Part shown: positions 1-9,219 of the stretch, piece after piece
Numbering within the stretch: the stretch's first letter is position 1
How the letters are laid out: each line of letters opens with the position of its first letter
Source: Cyanobacteria bacterium UBA1221
GTDB lineage: Bacteria > Cyanobacteriota > Vampirovibrionia > Gastranaerophilales > Gastranaerophilaceae
NCBI GenBank assembly: GCA_002309425.1
Contig: DBXD01000066.1
Coordinates: 360 to 64,359, forward strand
Reading direction: 5' to 3'
DNA length: 64,000 nucleotides
The notes under the pieces: generated by a model
Seen by the model: only the letters and a program-made list of their open reading frames with translations
Database searches by the model: none
What the model was told of the DNA's origin: nothing
Program-made: the position numbers and the translations under genes

Positions 1-218
1 GCTTCAACTTCATTTTCTTTTGTTACATCACAGGACATAATTATTTTTGCGCCCATTTCTTCCGCTAACGGGCGGACTCTTTTTTCCATAGGCTCACCTG
101 CGTACGTAAATGCTATTTCAGCACCTGCTTCATAAAGTTGTTTTGCAATAGCGTATGCTATCCCATGAGTATTTGAAACTCCAAAGATAATACCTTTCTT
201 ACCTTCCATTAATTTCAT
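1..218 (-). CDS. fabI: Enoyl-ACP reductase FabI (N-terminal part, runs off the left edge)
   Basis: Only the first 72 codons are present; the gene continues beyond base 1. FabI performs the last reduction of each fatty-acid elongation cycle, trans-2-enoyl-ACP to acyl-ACP, using NAD(P)H in the cytoplasm. The visible residues show the short-chain dehydrogenase beta-alpha-beta start with GIIFGVSNTHGIAYAIAK, the FabI form of the nucleotide-binding loop, then the FTYAGEPMEKRVRPLAEE segment. I chose the ATG at 216-218 because GGGAG lies 9 bases upstream; a second Met three codons later is less likely. It is divergent from nusB. Confidence 0.88.
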   Translation of the reverse strand, partial: MKLMEGKKGIIFGVSNTHGIAYAIAKQLYEAGAEIAFTYAGEPMEKRVRPLAEEMGAKIIMSCDVTKENEVE

Positions 219-400
219 AATATTAATCTCCCTTTTCATTATAATTTTAAATAACGGGTTAATTCTAACAGAAATATAATTTTGTTGCAAATGTTACAAA
301 AATGTCCTGCAACTCATACATTAAAGATCTTCAAAATATCTTGTTATCCTGAAATGTTCGTGATAATATTTTTTGCGTACAGATAATTGTGAGGGAAGAT

Positions 401-1060
401 ATGCAAGCAAGACGTGCAGCCAGAGAATTAGCTTTTATACTGTTTTCTCAGTTTGATAAAAAGATTACTAACTATTCAAAAAAAGATTTGGAAGACATAA
501 TTTTGAAATCCGTCAGAGTTCTGACAGGTAATGCCACAGACGAATTAAAACTGGCACTTGGTTCACTAATTGATATGAAAAACAGAATTAATGATTATGA
601 AGCTGAACACGAAATAAATCTTAACCGCCCCATAGAATCATCAAATGTTGCAGTACCCCTTCCAATGACCTCTGATATGACAAACAGAATTGAAGAAATG
701 ATTGATATTGCGGAAAAGGCAATGCTTGCACTGGAAATAGCCGAGTTTACCACACTTGATTCCCAGAATGAAGTTAAGGAATACGCTATAAAAATTGCCG
801 AATACTTCCAGAAACACCACGATGATGTTGATAACGAAATCAAAAAATATGCCAGAAATTGGGATTTTGACAGACTTGTAAAAATGGATAAAGATATTCT
901 GAGAATTGCCATAGTTGAATTACTTTATATGAAAGAAGCCCCTATGAAGGTTGTTGTTGATGAGGCACTTGAATTGGCTAAAAAATATTCAACAGATGAC
1001 AGTTTTTCTTTTATTAACGGGATTTTGGCAAAGGTTATTGTTGAAAACGGATTGAAATAA
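401..1060 (+). CDS. nusB: Transcription antitermination factor NusB
   Basis: NusB joins NusE (ribosomal protein S10) on boxA RNA and helps RNA polymerase through rRNA operons. The 219-residue product begins MQARRAARELAFILFSQFD, the typical NusB start, and ends with the family's helical half (FDRLVKMDKDILRIAIVELL, then VDEALELAKKYSTDDSFSFING). It is longer than the usual 130-160 residues because of an inserted segment near residues 40-110. The ATG at 401 is preferred over an in-frame GTG at 389, since GAGGGAAG sits just upstream of it. The stop overlaps the ftsY start by one base (TAATG), so the two are probably translationally coupled. Confidence 0.9.
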   Translation: MQARRAARELAFILFSQFDKKITNYSKKDLEDIILKSVRVLTGNATDELKLALGSLIDMKNRINDYEAEHEINLNRPIESSNVAVPLPMTSDMTNRIEEMIDIAEKAMLALEIAEFTTLDSQNEVKEYAIKIAEYFQKHHDDVDNEIKKYARNWDFDRLVKMDKDILRIAIVELLYMKEAPMKVVVDEALELAKKYSTDDSFSFINGILAKVIVENGLK

Positions 1061-1977
1061 TGTTCAAATTCTTTTCTGAAAGTTTTGAAAATTTAAAAAA
1101 TGCAGTATCAAACACCGCTAAAAATCTTGTCGGAAGCGTTACCCAAACGGTGGAAGCCGAGGAAGAATTTTCCGAATTTGTACTGGACGATATGGAAGAT
1201 TTATTAATCAGTGCCGATTTGGGAGTAAATTATGCATCTGAACTCGTTGATAAACTCAGAAACCAATCAAAAGTTAAACCCTCAGAAATCCGGCAATATC
1301 TTAAATCCGAATTTTCAAAAACCTTGCAGGGTGCCGGCAATCCCGAATTACAGTTTTCTGACAATGATTTAAATATATATTTTATTGCAGGTGTAAACGG
1401 AGCCGGAAAGACAACCCTGATTGCAAAACTTGCATACAAATTTAAACAGGAGGGGAAAAAAGTTCTTATTGCTGCAGGAGATACATTCAGGGCAGCGGCG
1501 GAAGAACAGCTTAATATCTGGTCTAACCGTGCCGGCGCAGATATCGTTCGCCGAGATAAGGCAGATCCTGCCTCTGTCGTTTATGAAGCAATTCAAAAAG
1601 CAAAAAATGAGAATTATGATGTTATCTTGGTCGATACTGCAGGCAGATTACAAAATAAATTTAACCTTATGGAAGAACTTTCAAAAATAAAAGGGGTAAT
1701 TGATAAAAATGCACCCGAGAATTTAAGAGAATGCATGCTTGTAATAGATGCAAATACGGGACAAAACGGACTTCAACAGGCAAAAGTATTTTTAGAAGCT
1801 ATAAATATTACTTCGGTTGCCCTGACAAAACTTGACGGTTCTGCAAAAGGGGCTATTGTTCTGGCTATTGCAAAAGAAATGAAACTGCCGGTTAAACTCA
1901 TCGGTGTCGGCGAAAAAATGGAAGATTTAAAATCCTTTAATCCTGAAGATTTTATAAATGCTTTATTTGAGGAATAA
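1060..1977 (+). CDS. ftsY: Signal recognition particle receptor FtsY
   Basis: FtsY is the membrane-associated SRP receptor GTPase that takes ribosome-nascent chain complexes from Ffh and passes them to SecYEG. The 305 residues hold a short N-terminal helical N domain and the NG GTPase core: P-loop GVNGAGKTT (111-119), DTFRAAAEEQL, G3 DTAGR and G4 TKLDGSAKG. The long acidic A domain of E. coli FtsY is absent, as in many bacteria. It sits between nusB (1-base overlap) and a peptidase gene whose ATG follows its stop directly. Confidence 0.95.
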   Translation: MFKFFSESFENLKNAVSNTAKNLVGSVTQTVEAEEEFSEFVLDDMEDLLISADLGVNYASELVDKLRNQSKVKPSEIRQYLKSEFSKTLQGAGNPELQFSDNDLNIYFIAGVNGAGKTTLIAKLAYKFKQEGKKVLIAAGDTFRAAAEEQLNIWSNRAGADIVRRDKADPASVVYEAIQKAKNENYDVILVDTAGRLQNKFNLMEELSKIKGVIDKNAPENLRECMLVIDANTGQNGLQQAKVFLEAINITSVALTKLDGSAKGAIVLAIAKEMKLPVKLIGVGEKMEDLKSFNPEDFINALFEE

Positions 1978-2622
1978 ATGGGAATAACTGTATTAGAAAA
2001 TACAAAAACTAAAATGGGGAATAGTGTGGAACTCGTTTCACTTTACGAGAATGTTGAGCAGGGTTGTCCGCTTGTTATTGGAGTTTTTCACGGCGACGAA
2101 CCGCAAGGGAAGTATTTAATAGAAGAATATCTAAAAAGGGCCTATAGAAAATTATTATTTATTCCATGCCTTAATCCTGACGGGATGCAGGCTGGTACAA
2201 GAACAAACGCTAACGGTGTAGATCTGAACCGCAATTTCCCGACTGAAAATTGGGGGGCAGATACAAGCGGAGCTGGAACTAACCCTTCTGATTATTACTG
2301 CGGAACCGCTCCCGCAAGTGAAATTGAAACACAATTTGTAATCAACATTATCGAAAAATACAAACCCTCAGTTATTCTGACCCTTCACGCACCCTACAAA
2401 ATTGTAAACTATGACGGCCCGGCAAAAGGAATTGCTCAAAAAATATCAGCTATTATTAATTATCCTGTTGAAGAAAGTATAGGTTATCCGACTCCTGGAA
2501 GTTTCGGTACATATTGCGGAATTGAAAGAAATATACCGACAATTACTTTGGAACTGGATGAGAAAATACCGATCGAACAACTTATCCAACCGGTATTTAA
2601 AATTTTTGATGAAGTTTTGTAA
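1978..2622 (+). CDS. M14-family zinc carboxypeptidase, MpaA-like murein peptide amidase
   Basis: The 214 residues match the compact M14 group that includes MpaA, which cleaves the gamma-D-Glu-meso-diaminopimelate bond of recycled murein tripeptide in the cytoplasm. Visible features are the zinc pair H38 and E41 in FHGDEPQG, NPDG and RTNANGVDLNRNFP for substrate binding, the third zinc ligand H137 in LHAP, and the catalytic Glu near 192 in TITLELDE. There is no signal peptide. The ATG abuts the ftsY stop, and GAGG within the end of ftsY can serve as its ribosome binding site. The murein-recycling role fits murQ at 40-41 kb, but is inferred from the family. Confidence 0.82.
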   Translation: MGITVLENTKTKMGNSVELVSLYENVEQGCPLVIGVFHGDEPQGKYLIEEYLKRAYRKLLFIPCLNPDGMQAGTRTNANGVDLNRNFPTENWGADTSGAGTNPSDYYCGTAPASEIETQFVINIIEKYKPSVILTLHAPYKIVNYDGPAKGIAQKISAIINYPVEESIGYPTPGSFGTYCGIERNIPTITLELDEKIPIEQLIQPVFKIFDEVL

Positions 2623-2639
2623 ATATTACATTTTTATAT

Positions 2640-2670
2640 AGCAATTTCATATAAAATAAATACTTTTTAT
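2640..2670 (+). promoter_or_regulatory. Weak member of the AGCAA promoter-like family
   Basis: AGCAA at 2640-2644 is followed by an A/T tract and a TTTTAT box around 2665-2670, 33 bases before the ATG at 2704. The gap between the boxes, about 20 bases, is longer than the 17-18 of the best members, so this call is tentative. Confidence 0.35.
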
Positions 2671-2703
2671 ATATACGTGAAGATAAAAGATGAGGATTTT
2701 ACT

Positions 2704-3201
2704 ATGGAAATACAAAAAATTAATACCACAAATAGCGTCGGAAAAACAAACGAAGTTGCAGCAAGCAAATCCCCTGACAATGTAGAGGTATTTCAAAACT
2801 ATAATGATATAGAGGACACTAATCGCAGGATGAGCGAATGGACTAAAGATAGAGTCCGTAAGAATCTGAGTGCAATGAAAGATCGCATCGAACTAAGACA
2901 ACCCTGGCTCGGTGCAGACTATATTAAATTTACCGGTGACGGAAAAATGACATATGGAGAATTACGAGAATGGTTTGGGATTCCCCCGAGAGTACTTTCA
3001 AATAATAATAAAGGAAATTTTAAAGATACCGACGTAATTGAAGGCACAATAAAAATTCCGCTTGACGGTATCGGATTTTATGAGAGAAGATTATCCGAAA
3101 TGGAGGCACAGTTGGTACAATATGAAAGGGCTCACGGAGATGCCGCATCAGGATGGGAAAAAGCATTACCAAATAAAGATATAATTTCAGCATTAAGATA
3201 A
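2704..3201 (+). CDS. Conserved-looking hypothetical protein, 165 aa
   Basis: I do not recognise this protein. It is soluble, with a low-complexity N-terminus (MEIQKINTTNSVGKTNEV) and a central FTGDGKMTYGELREWFGIPP segment that recalls half an EF-hand but lacks the full DxDxDG loop. The ATG at 2704 is chosen over an upstream GTG at 2677 because GAGGAT lies 7 bases before it. A strong terminator follows the stop. An AGCAA box lies 60 bases upstream. Confidence 0.65.
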   Translation: MEIQKINTTNSVGKTNEVAASKSPDNVEVFQNYNDIEDTNRRMSEWTKDRVRKNLSAMKDRIELRQPWLGADYIKFTGDGKMTYGELREWFGIPPRVLSNNNKGNFKDTDVIEGTIKIPLDGIGFYERRLSEMEAQLVQYERAHGDAASGWEKALPNKDIISALR

Positions 3202-3207
3202 TAGCTT

Positions 3208-3240
3208 AAAAAAGGACTTTGAAAAACAAAGTCCTTTTTT
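3208..3240 (+). terminator. Rho-independent terminator after the 165-aa gene
   Basis: A perfect inverted repeat, AAAAAAGGACTTTG / CAAAGTCCTTTTTT, with a 5-base loop, ends in a run of T. It lies 7 bases past the stop at 3201 and separates the nusB-ftsY group from cysS. Confidence 0.88.
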
Positions 3241-3294
3241 AATGTTAATTTAAGATTGTTTGTTGTAAAATTTGTGTAGAGAAAGAGGATTTTT

Positions 3295-4668
3295 ATGAAA
3301 TTACACAATACATACACAAACAGTTTGGAGGAATTTACCCCGATTGACGGGAACAAAGTCAAAATGTACGTTTGCGGGCCAACAGTATATGATTATGCCC
3401 ATCTTGGTCATGCCAGATGCTATATCACATGGGATGTTTTATACAGATATTTAAAGTTCAGAGGGTATGATGTTACTTATTGCCGCAACGTGACAGACGT
3501 TGATGATAAAATATTAAAAAAAGCCGAAAAAGAAAACAAGACTCCCGAAGAAGTGTCACAATACTGGTATAAGCAGTTTTCAAATTCCATGCAGGCACTT
3601 AACACTCTTAAGCCTGACATTGAGCCGTTTGCGACAAAGACTCTCGGTGAAATGATTTCCATGGTAAAAGATTTGATAGCAAACGGTTATGCCTATGAGG
3701 CTGACGGAGATGTATATTTCAGAGTTAAGAAATTCGGCAGATACGGAAGTCTTTCAGGGCAACCGATTGACCAGCTGGAAATCGGTGCAAGAATTGAGGT
3801 CGGAGAACAAAAAGAAGATCCGCTTGATTTTGCTCTGTGGAAAAAAGACGAAAAATTCGGCTACAAATCCCCCTGGGGTATCGGACGTCCCGGATGGCAT
3901 ATAGAATGTTCCGCAATGAGCAGGAAGTATCTGGGCAAAACAATAGACATACATGCCGGCGGTGCGGATTTAATTTTCCCGCATCACGAAAACGAAATTG
4001 CACAATCCGAATGTGCAAACGGATGCAGATTTGTAAACTACTGGCTGCATAACGGGTTTGTAACAATCAATAAAGAAAAAATGTCAAAATCGCTTGGCAA
4101 CTTCCTGACAATTGATGATTTACTGAAAAAGTATGATTCAAATACGATAAGATTCTTCATTTTGACAAACCATTACAGGATGCCGGTTGAATTTTCGGAT
4201 GAAGCATTATCCTCCGCTCAGGCAGGTGTAAAAAGAATGCTCAATGCCAAAAGAACCCCGATAGATGAAAATCTTGATATTACAAAAACCGAAGAATATA
4301 AACAGTTTACGGAAGCAATGGATGACGATTTAAATACGTCAAAAGCCCTTGCTGTATTGTTTGATTTGACTAACAAGGCAAATAAAGATGAAAAAGGGGC
4401 TTATACTGTTCTGTTTAAATTAGCAACCGCATTAGGTTTTACTTTTGATAAGCCCGAACTGTCGGAAGATGAACTAAATAATGCTCTGAAACATGTTTCT
4501 CAAAAGCTGGAAAAAGACTTCTCCTCAATGGAAGAACTTATTTCATACAGAAAAACAGCAAGAGAAGAGAAGAATTGGGCTGTTGCGGATGCAATTCGTC
4601 TTGCGCTGGATGAGTACGGAATTGTACTTAAAGATTCAAAGGAAGGTACGACGTGGGAAAGCAAATAA
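3295..4668 (+). CDS. cysS: Cysteinyl-tRNA synthetase
   Basis: CysRS charges tRNA-Cys with cysteine in the cytoplasm. The 457 residues show the class I signatures: the HIGH-type HLGH in CGPTVYDYAHLGHARCYITW, the zinc-site Cys and His residues in the core (HIECSAMS, FPHHENEIAQSE) and KMSKS in INKEKMSKSLGNF. A C-terminal helical DALR-type region follows. Length is normal. The ribosome binding site is AGAAAGAGGAT just before the ATG. The spoIID-like gene starts inside its last 16 bases. Confidence 0.96.
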   Translation: MKLHNTYTNSLEEFTPIDGNKVKMYVCGPTVYDYAHLGHARCYITWDVLYRYLKFRGYDVTYCRNVTDVDDKILKKAEKENKTPEEVSQYWYKQFSNSMQALNTLKPDIEPFATKTLGEMISMVKDLIANGYAYEADGDVYFRVKKFGRYGSLSGQPIDQLEIGARIEVGEQKEDPLDFALWKKDEKFGYKSPWGIGRPGWHIECSAMSRKYLGKTIDIHAGGADLIFPHHENEIAQSECANGCRFVNYWLHNGFVTINKEKMSKSLGNFLTIDDLLKKYDSNTIRFFILTNHYRMPVEFSDEALSSAQAGVKRMLNAKRTPIDENLDITKTEEYKQFTEAMDDDLNTSKALAVLFDLTNKANKDEKGAYTVLFKLATALGFTFDKPELSEDELNNALKHVSQKLEKDFSSMEELISYRKTAREEKNWAVADAIRLALDEYGIVLKDSKEGTTWESK

Positions 4669-6419
4669 GCTTTTTTATAAGTTTTCTGGCAGTTTTTTGC
4701 ATTTTTACAAATTCCTGCCGTGCTTTTTCTCCGAATATTCCGCTTAATACACTGAAAGCGGCGGAAGAGGCCGTACAAAAAGAAGAAAAAGAACAACCGC
4801 AAAAGATTCTTTCACCGCAATCCGAAATAGTCAGAGTCGGTATAGGAAATCAGAATTTTTCAAGTTATGTATATTCTAATGCAGGAATTTATGCAACCAC
4901 TCCCCTAGATATATATTTTGACGGAGTTTTGCAAAAGCAATTCCCTGCTAATACAAATATAAACATTACAATTAATCCCGACTCACTATTAGTTTTAAAA
5001 ACAGATAACGGGCAAGAAATAGGGCAAACTTCAGGAATAATAAAATTTACTACCTCCGGCGGACTTTTAGGTATAAAGAGTCTTAAAAGAGCAGGCGGCA
5101 CAGCTTTATACAGAGGATACATTGAAATAATAAAACATACGAACGGGAAGCAATTTAATATTGTAAATAAAATTCCTGTGGAACAGTATTTAAGAGGTGT
5201 TGTTCCTAATGAGATGCCTGTATCATTCGGACTGGAAGCATTAAAAGCTCAAAGTGTCGCCGCAAGGAATTATGTATTATCACCGAGGACAAAAGCTTCT
5301 CCTAACTATGATGTGGTGGATTCCGTTGCCAGCCAGGTATATTATGGAGCGAATACGGAAAAACCACTTTCGGACAGAGCGGTATCGGAAACAGAAGGTA
5401 TTGTCGCTTTATATGACTGGGACTTAATACTTGCCCTGTATTCATCAACTGCCGGCGGTTACACTGAGAGTTATTCCAATGCCTTTTCAGACCCTCAGAG
5501 CGGGCATTTCCCATCTTCTGAAAAACCATATTTAAAAGCTAAACCTGATATACTTTCTCAAGAGAAATTACATTCGGAAGAGGCCGCTGAAGAATTTTAT
5601 AAAACAAATAAAGAGGCTTACGACATCCGCTCACCTTATTACAGATGGACAAGAGAGTGGACTGCCGAAGAACTAAAAACTCAATTACAAAATACTCTCG
5701 CAACACAATCGGCAACGGGCTTTATTAAACCCGCCTTTAATAAAAGCGACACACTTGATGATATTGTTGACCTGAGAGTTAAACGAAGAGGAGATTCCGG
5801 CAAGATTATAGAGCTTGAATTAATAACAAAAACTCAGGAATACAAAATTTTTAAAGAACTCGTTATAAGGAGAACTTTTACAAACAACGGTAAAGCCTTA
5901 CCGAGTGCAAATGCGGTATTTGAAAAAATAAAAGATGATGAAGGCAACCTGATTTCTATAAAAGCATACGGCGGAGGGTACGGACACGGTGTGGGTATGA
6001 GCCAGTTCGGAGCCGGATTTATGGGAGCAGAATTAAAAATACCTTACGATAAAATTTTGCAGCATTATTATACCGGTATAACCTTAGGTACAAAGCCCGT
6101 AATTATATCGTCAGAAAAATCTCAAAATTCCGTAACGCAAACCTTTTATGCAGCAAAAACGCAGGCAAATATCGTGGTCGATAATAAATTTCAGGTCAGC
6201 ACTCTAAATGTAACAATTAACGGTCAGGATTACTCGTTTAAGCTGCCGACAAGTTTCTTTGGCGGTAACCGCTGCTGCAGAATAGATATTTCGGAATATA
6301 TTAACAAGGGTAAAAATACTGTTGTGTTTAATTATCCGTCGTCGGAAAACGGACACAAGGCAATAAGATTATTTGTGGAATTGGTGGAAAAAGATGGCAG
6401 AGATAATATCTGGGAATGA
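4653..6419 (+). CDS. spoIID: SpoIID/LytB-domain protein, probable peptidoglycan lytic enzyme
   Basis: SpoIID-domain enzymes cleave glycan strands at stripped peptidoglycan and occur in cyanobacteria and other non-sporing bacteria. This 588-residue protein has an N-terminal signal peptide (FFISFLAVFCIFTNSCRA), then the SpoIID core: VEQYLRGVVPNEMP, ALKAQSVAARNYVL, LALYSSTAGGYTES and the C-terminal GGGYGHGVGMSQFGA. It is much longer than Bacillus SpoIID (about 340 aa); the added C-terminal 130 residues look beta-rich. It overlaps cysS by 16 bases and murJ by 26, so it is probably in one operon with cell-wall function. Confidence 0.87.
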   Translation: MGKQISFFISFLAVFCIFTNSCRAFSPNIPLNTLKAAEEAVQKEEKEQPQKILSPQSEIVRVGIGNQNFSSYVYSNAGIYATTPLDIYFDGVLQKQFPANTNINITINPDSLLVLKTDNGQEIGQTSGIIKFTTSGGLLGIKSLKRAGGTALYRGYIEIIKHTNGKQFNIVNKIPVEQYLRGVVPNEMPVSFGLEALKAQSVAARNYVLSPRTKASPNYDVVDSVASQVYYGANTEKPLSDRAVSETEGIVALYDWDLILALYSSTAGGYTESYSNAFSDPQSGHFPSSEKPYLKAKPDILSQEKLHSEEAAEEFYKTNKEAYDIRSPYYRWTREWTAEELKTQLQNTLATQSATGFIKPAFNKSDTLDDIVDLRVKRRGDSGKIIELELITKTQEYKIFKELVIRRTFTNNGKALPSANAVFEKIKDDEGNLISIKAYGGGYGHGVGMSQFGAGFMGAELKIPYDKILQHYYTGITLGTKPVIISSEKSQNSVTQTFYAAKTQANIVVDNKFQVSTLNVTINGQDYSFKLPTSFFGGNRCCRIDISEYINKGKNTVVFNYPSSENGHKAIRLFVELVEKDGRDNIWE

Positions 6420-8004
6420 TGATAAAACAACAAGCGTGCTCAGAGCAGCCTGGATGATTGCTGTTGTAACAATACTCAGTAAACTTATCGGGTTTGTAAG
6501 AGATGTTGTTATAGCAAACTATTATGGGGCAACTCTGGTTTCCGATGCGTATTATTATGCATACCAGATACCCGCGCTTTCTCTGATATTACTTGGCGGA
6601 GTAGGCGGGCCGTTTCACAGTGCAACGGTTGCAATTTTTTCAAAACTCATTCCGTCATTAAAAGAAAAACCCGAACCCGAAGTAAATAAATTGTATTCAA
6701 CCTTTATGACGGCAACTATCGGAATATTTTTTCTTTTATCTGTATTATTATTTCTTTTTCCGCACCAGATAATGCAGTTTATAATATCCGCCGGTTCTCC
6801 CGAGCTGGTGAGTACAGCAGCAATTCATTTAAGGATAATGACACCCATACTTGTTATCGGCGGAATTGTCGGAATATATTACGGAATGCTTATAATATAT
6901 AAGCAGTTTATGCTGCCGAATCTGTCCCCGATAATCCTGAGTTTAACGATTATTGCAATATGTGTTGCGGCAGCTCCTGACGACCAAAAAGGGTTTGCCC
7001 TTGCCTGGGCAACTACAATCGGTGCTGTTTTACAACTTATTATTCAGTATCCGAACATAAGGAAACTGGGATTCAGATTCAGACCTAATTTTGAATTTAC
7101 AAATAATCCGCACTTCAAAGAAATTTGTGAACTGTTGTTCCCTGCTGTTCTGAGTTCAACTGTCGGACAAATACACATATATGTGGATATGTTCTTTACT
7201 TCCGCAATATCAGAGGGCGCATGGACCGCAATAGGGTACGCCAACAGAGTGTTCCAGTTTCCTGTGGGTATTCTTGTTACGGCATTTTTAGTTCCGTTAT
7301 TCCCCATTTTTGCAAGGTTAGTTGCGGATAAGGATTATGACGGAATAAGAACGTACTTTAATAAAGGTGTCGGGGTTCTGTTCTTTGCGGCTATCCCTAT
7401 TATAATAGCAATTATGACAATCGGACTGGACGGGGTAAGACTTGTTTTTGAAAGAGGTGCTTTTAATACCGAGGCAACATTTATGGTAACCGAAGCCCTT
7501 TGGTTCCTGTCGGTTTCAATTTTGCCTTATGTATTCAGAGATTCTATTACAAGGGTTTACTACTCGTTTAATGACAGCGCAACTCCGTTTATCGTGGCTT
7601 TTTCATCAATAGTATTGAAATTTCTTCTTAACTGGACACTTATCACAAAAATGCACTTCGGCATAGGCGGAATAACCTTATCAACATCTGTTGTAACCTT
7701 GTTTAATGCGTGTGTTCTCGGAATTTTGATAAGTAAAAAAATAAAGATGAATTATAAAACGCTTTTCGTCAATCTGCTAAAAATGCTTGTTGCGGGGGGT
7801 TTTGCTCTTGCTGCTTGTTTTGTGAGCGCATATGCCTTTGATGAATTGACAGAATTGCCCAAATACATAAACGAGATTACAAAAATTATACTTGTACTGA
7901 CTGTATGCGTTGCGGTTTACGTTCCGATTAATCTCGGGTTAAAAATGGAGTACGCAAAAGAATTAGCGGACAGAGTAAAAAATAAAATCAGAAAAGAGCA
8001 ATAA
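6394..8004 (+). CDS. murJ: Lipid II flippase MurJ (MviN)
   Basis: MurJ moves lipid-linked peptidoglycan precursor across the inner membrane. The 536-residue protein has about 14 hydrophobic segments and the MOP-family signatures: SKLIGFVRDVVIANYYGA at the N-terminus, GPFHSATVAIFSK, and GRGA-like VFERGAFNTEAT later on. The ATG at 6394 is preferred to an upstream TTG because GGTGGA lies 5-6 bases before it. It begins inside the end of the spoIID-like gene, which points to translational coupling within a cell-wall operon. Confidence 0.93.
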   Translation: MAEIISGNDDKTTSVLRAAWMIAVVTILSKLIGFVRDVVIANYYGATLVSDAYYYAYQIPALSLILLGGVGGPFHSATVAIFSKLIPSLKEKPEPEVNKLYSTFMTATIGIFFLLSVLLFLFPHQIMQFIISAGSPELVSTAAIHLRIMTPILVIGGIVGIYYGMLIIYKQFMLPNLSPIILSLTIIAICVAAAPDDQKGFALAWATTIGAVLQLIIQYPNIRKLGFRFRPNFEFTNNPHFKEICELLFPAVLSSTVGQIHIYVDMFFTSAISEGAWTAIGYANRVFQFPVGILVTAFLVPLFPIFARLVADKDYDGIRTYFNKGVGVLFFAAIPIIIAIMTIGLDGVRLVFERGAFNTEATFMVTEALWFLSVSILPYVFRDSITRVYYSFNDSATPFIVAFSSIVLKFLLNWTLITKMHFGIGGITLSTSVVTLFNACVLGILISKKIKMNYKTLFVNLLKMLVAGGFALAACFVSAYAFDELTELPKYINEITKIILVLTVCVAVYVPINLGLKMEYAKELADRVKNKIRKEQ

Positions 8005-8006
8005 TA

Positions 8007-8588
8007 ATGATAGAAAATATTAACCAAATAAAAGAAATACTTGATAATGGCGGGGTTATAGCTTATGTTACCGATACCGTTTGGGGGCTTGGTTGTTTGC
8101 CGTCATCTGAAAAAGGAGTTAAAAAAATATATGAAATAAAACACCGGGAAGCGCAAAAGCCGTTAATACTTATGTCCTCTGAAGCATACCACCTGCTGGA
8201 TTATGTAAAACAACCATTACCAAAAACCGCATCAAAACTTATAAAAGAGTATTTCCCGGGAGCATTAACGCTTGTACTTGAAAAATCCGATAAAACGCCT
8301 TACTATATGACCTCAAATATGGATACTGTCGGAATAAGAGTACCTGATAATCCGGTATTTAAAGAGATTTGTGAAAACATTACAGGTAATGTACTTGCAA
8401 CGACAAGTGCAAATTTATCCCATCAGCCGTCAGCCAAAACATATGAGCAGACCTTAGAAAACATGAAAGGCCTGGCGGATATTGTTATACCGGACTACGG
8501 ATTTGTGGCTCAAGGACTAGAATCAACCGTTGCAGGGGTTTTTGGTGATGATATTAAAATATTCAGACAAGGGGCAATAAATTTGTGA
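8007..8588 (+). CDS. tsaC: L-threonylcarbamoyladenylate synthase (TsaC/Sua5/YrdC family)
   Basis: TsaC makes threonylcarbamoyl-AMP from threonine, bicarbonate and ATP, the first step of t6A37 modification on ANN-decoding tRNAs. The 193-residue protein shows the YrdC fold motifs: GVIAYVTDTVWGLGC, KIYEIKHREAQKPLILM with the KxR-type basic residues, TVGIRVPDNP, and TTSANLS. No C-terminal Sua5 domain is present. The ATG comes two bases after the murJ stop, so it is likely co-transcribed with it. Confidence 0.93.
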   Translation: MIENINQIKEILDNGGVIAYVTDTVWGLGCLPSSEKGVKKIYEIKHREAQKPLILMSSEAYHLLDYVKQPLPKTASKLIKEYFPGALTLVLEKSDKTPYYMTSNMDTVGIRVPDNPVFKEICENITGNVLATTSANLSHQPSAKTYEQTLENMKGLADIVIPDYGFVAQGLESTVAGVFGDDIKIFRQGAINL

Positions 8589-8731
8589 TACCGACCGAAA
8601 TTCGGAGTGATGTATCACACTCACCAACCAGGAATAAATCATTTGCAGACTAAAGTCTACCCTTGCTTAGCGATTTTGGTTTTTTTATACAATAAAGAAA
8701 AGGGACACAAGACTTATCTACCCTAAGAAAA

Positions 8732-8807
8732 GTAGGGTGGGTAAAGCGCAAGCGTACCCACTAAAATATTTATATATGGTGGGCATATTTCATTTTGCCC
8801 ACCCTAC
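8732..8807. repeat. 76-bp palindromic repeat, copy 1
   Basis: The element starts GTAGGGTGGGTAAAGC and ends GCCCACCCTAC, so its ends are inverted repeats. Inside, GCGTACCCAC and GGTGGGCATA allow a second hairpin. It differs from copy 2 at 3 of 76 positions, and both are preceded by TAAGAAAA. It resembles REP/MITE-like non-coding elements; no transposase is nearby. Confidence 0.85.
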
Positions 8808-8809
8808 CA

Positions 8810-9067
8810 ACTGGCAATATAGAAAATACAAATGACGAAAATGTAAAAATAGTAAAAAATGAAGTATATTTTAGAGGGAGAAAAAGAAATATTGAAGTAA
8901 AAATAAAAAGAAATAGTAATAAAGAGTGGTATGTAGATATAAAAGACATCGGCTCTAACATTTAAGGGAAAACTGATAATATCAGTAGTCAATTTAATGA
9001 CAGTCCCCATAATAGAGCCGACATAAACAGTATAAACGATAACGCAGGGTTTTTCAAGTCCTCTATT
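8810..9067 (+). pseudogene. Decayed reading frame between two palindromic repeats
   Basis: One frame reads through the whole gap between the repeats with protein-like content, including ENVKIVKNEVYFRGRKRN and WYVDIKDIGSNI, then an in-frame TAA at 8963-8965, then QFNDSPHNRADINSINDN. Both parts share one frame, so this looks like an old gene broken by a stop and flanked by repeat insertions. No start or ribosome binding site is visible. I cannot name the family, and chance remains possible in so short a stretch. Confidence 0.4.
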
Positions 9068-9074
9068 AAGAAAA

Positions 9075-9150
9075 GTAGGGTGGGTAAAGCACAAGCGTAC
9101 CCACCAAAATATTTATATAGGGTGGGCATATTTCATTTTGCCCACCCTAC
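9075..9150. repeat. 76-bp palindromic repeat, copy 2
   Basis: Near-identical to copy 1, with the same length, orientation and TAAGAAAA flank. The ends GTAGGGTGGG and CCCACCCTAC are inverted. It lies 343 bases after copy 1 and shortly before the 3' end of the helicase gene, where it may also act as a stem-loop in the helicase mRNA tail. Confidence 0.85.
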
Positions 9151-9219
9151 CTACTTGTCACAGACGCAAAATTTCACGAGGCAAGCGCTCAGAATTTGGA
9201 AGATGTCAAATATACCCGA

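Larger units (their letters stand above)
8589..9219. other. Gene-poor 630-base stretch
   Basis: No intact gene is seen between tsaC and the helicase. The stretch holds the two 76-bp repeats and the decayed reading frame. The first 140 bases (8589-8731) show nothing I can name, except ACCCT at 8720-8724, which could extend the hairpin of copy 1. Confidence 0.7.

Noticed and set aside
595..912. Ser/Ile-rich 105-codon frame antisense to nusB
   Set aside because: A shadow frame of a certain gene, with composition typical of antisense AT-rich coding DNA.
8732..9150. Could the two repeats be a CRISPR array?
   Set aside because: Only two copies 343 bases apart, palindromic at their ends, with no spacer-length periodicity and no cas genes.
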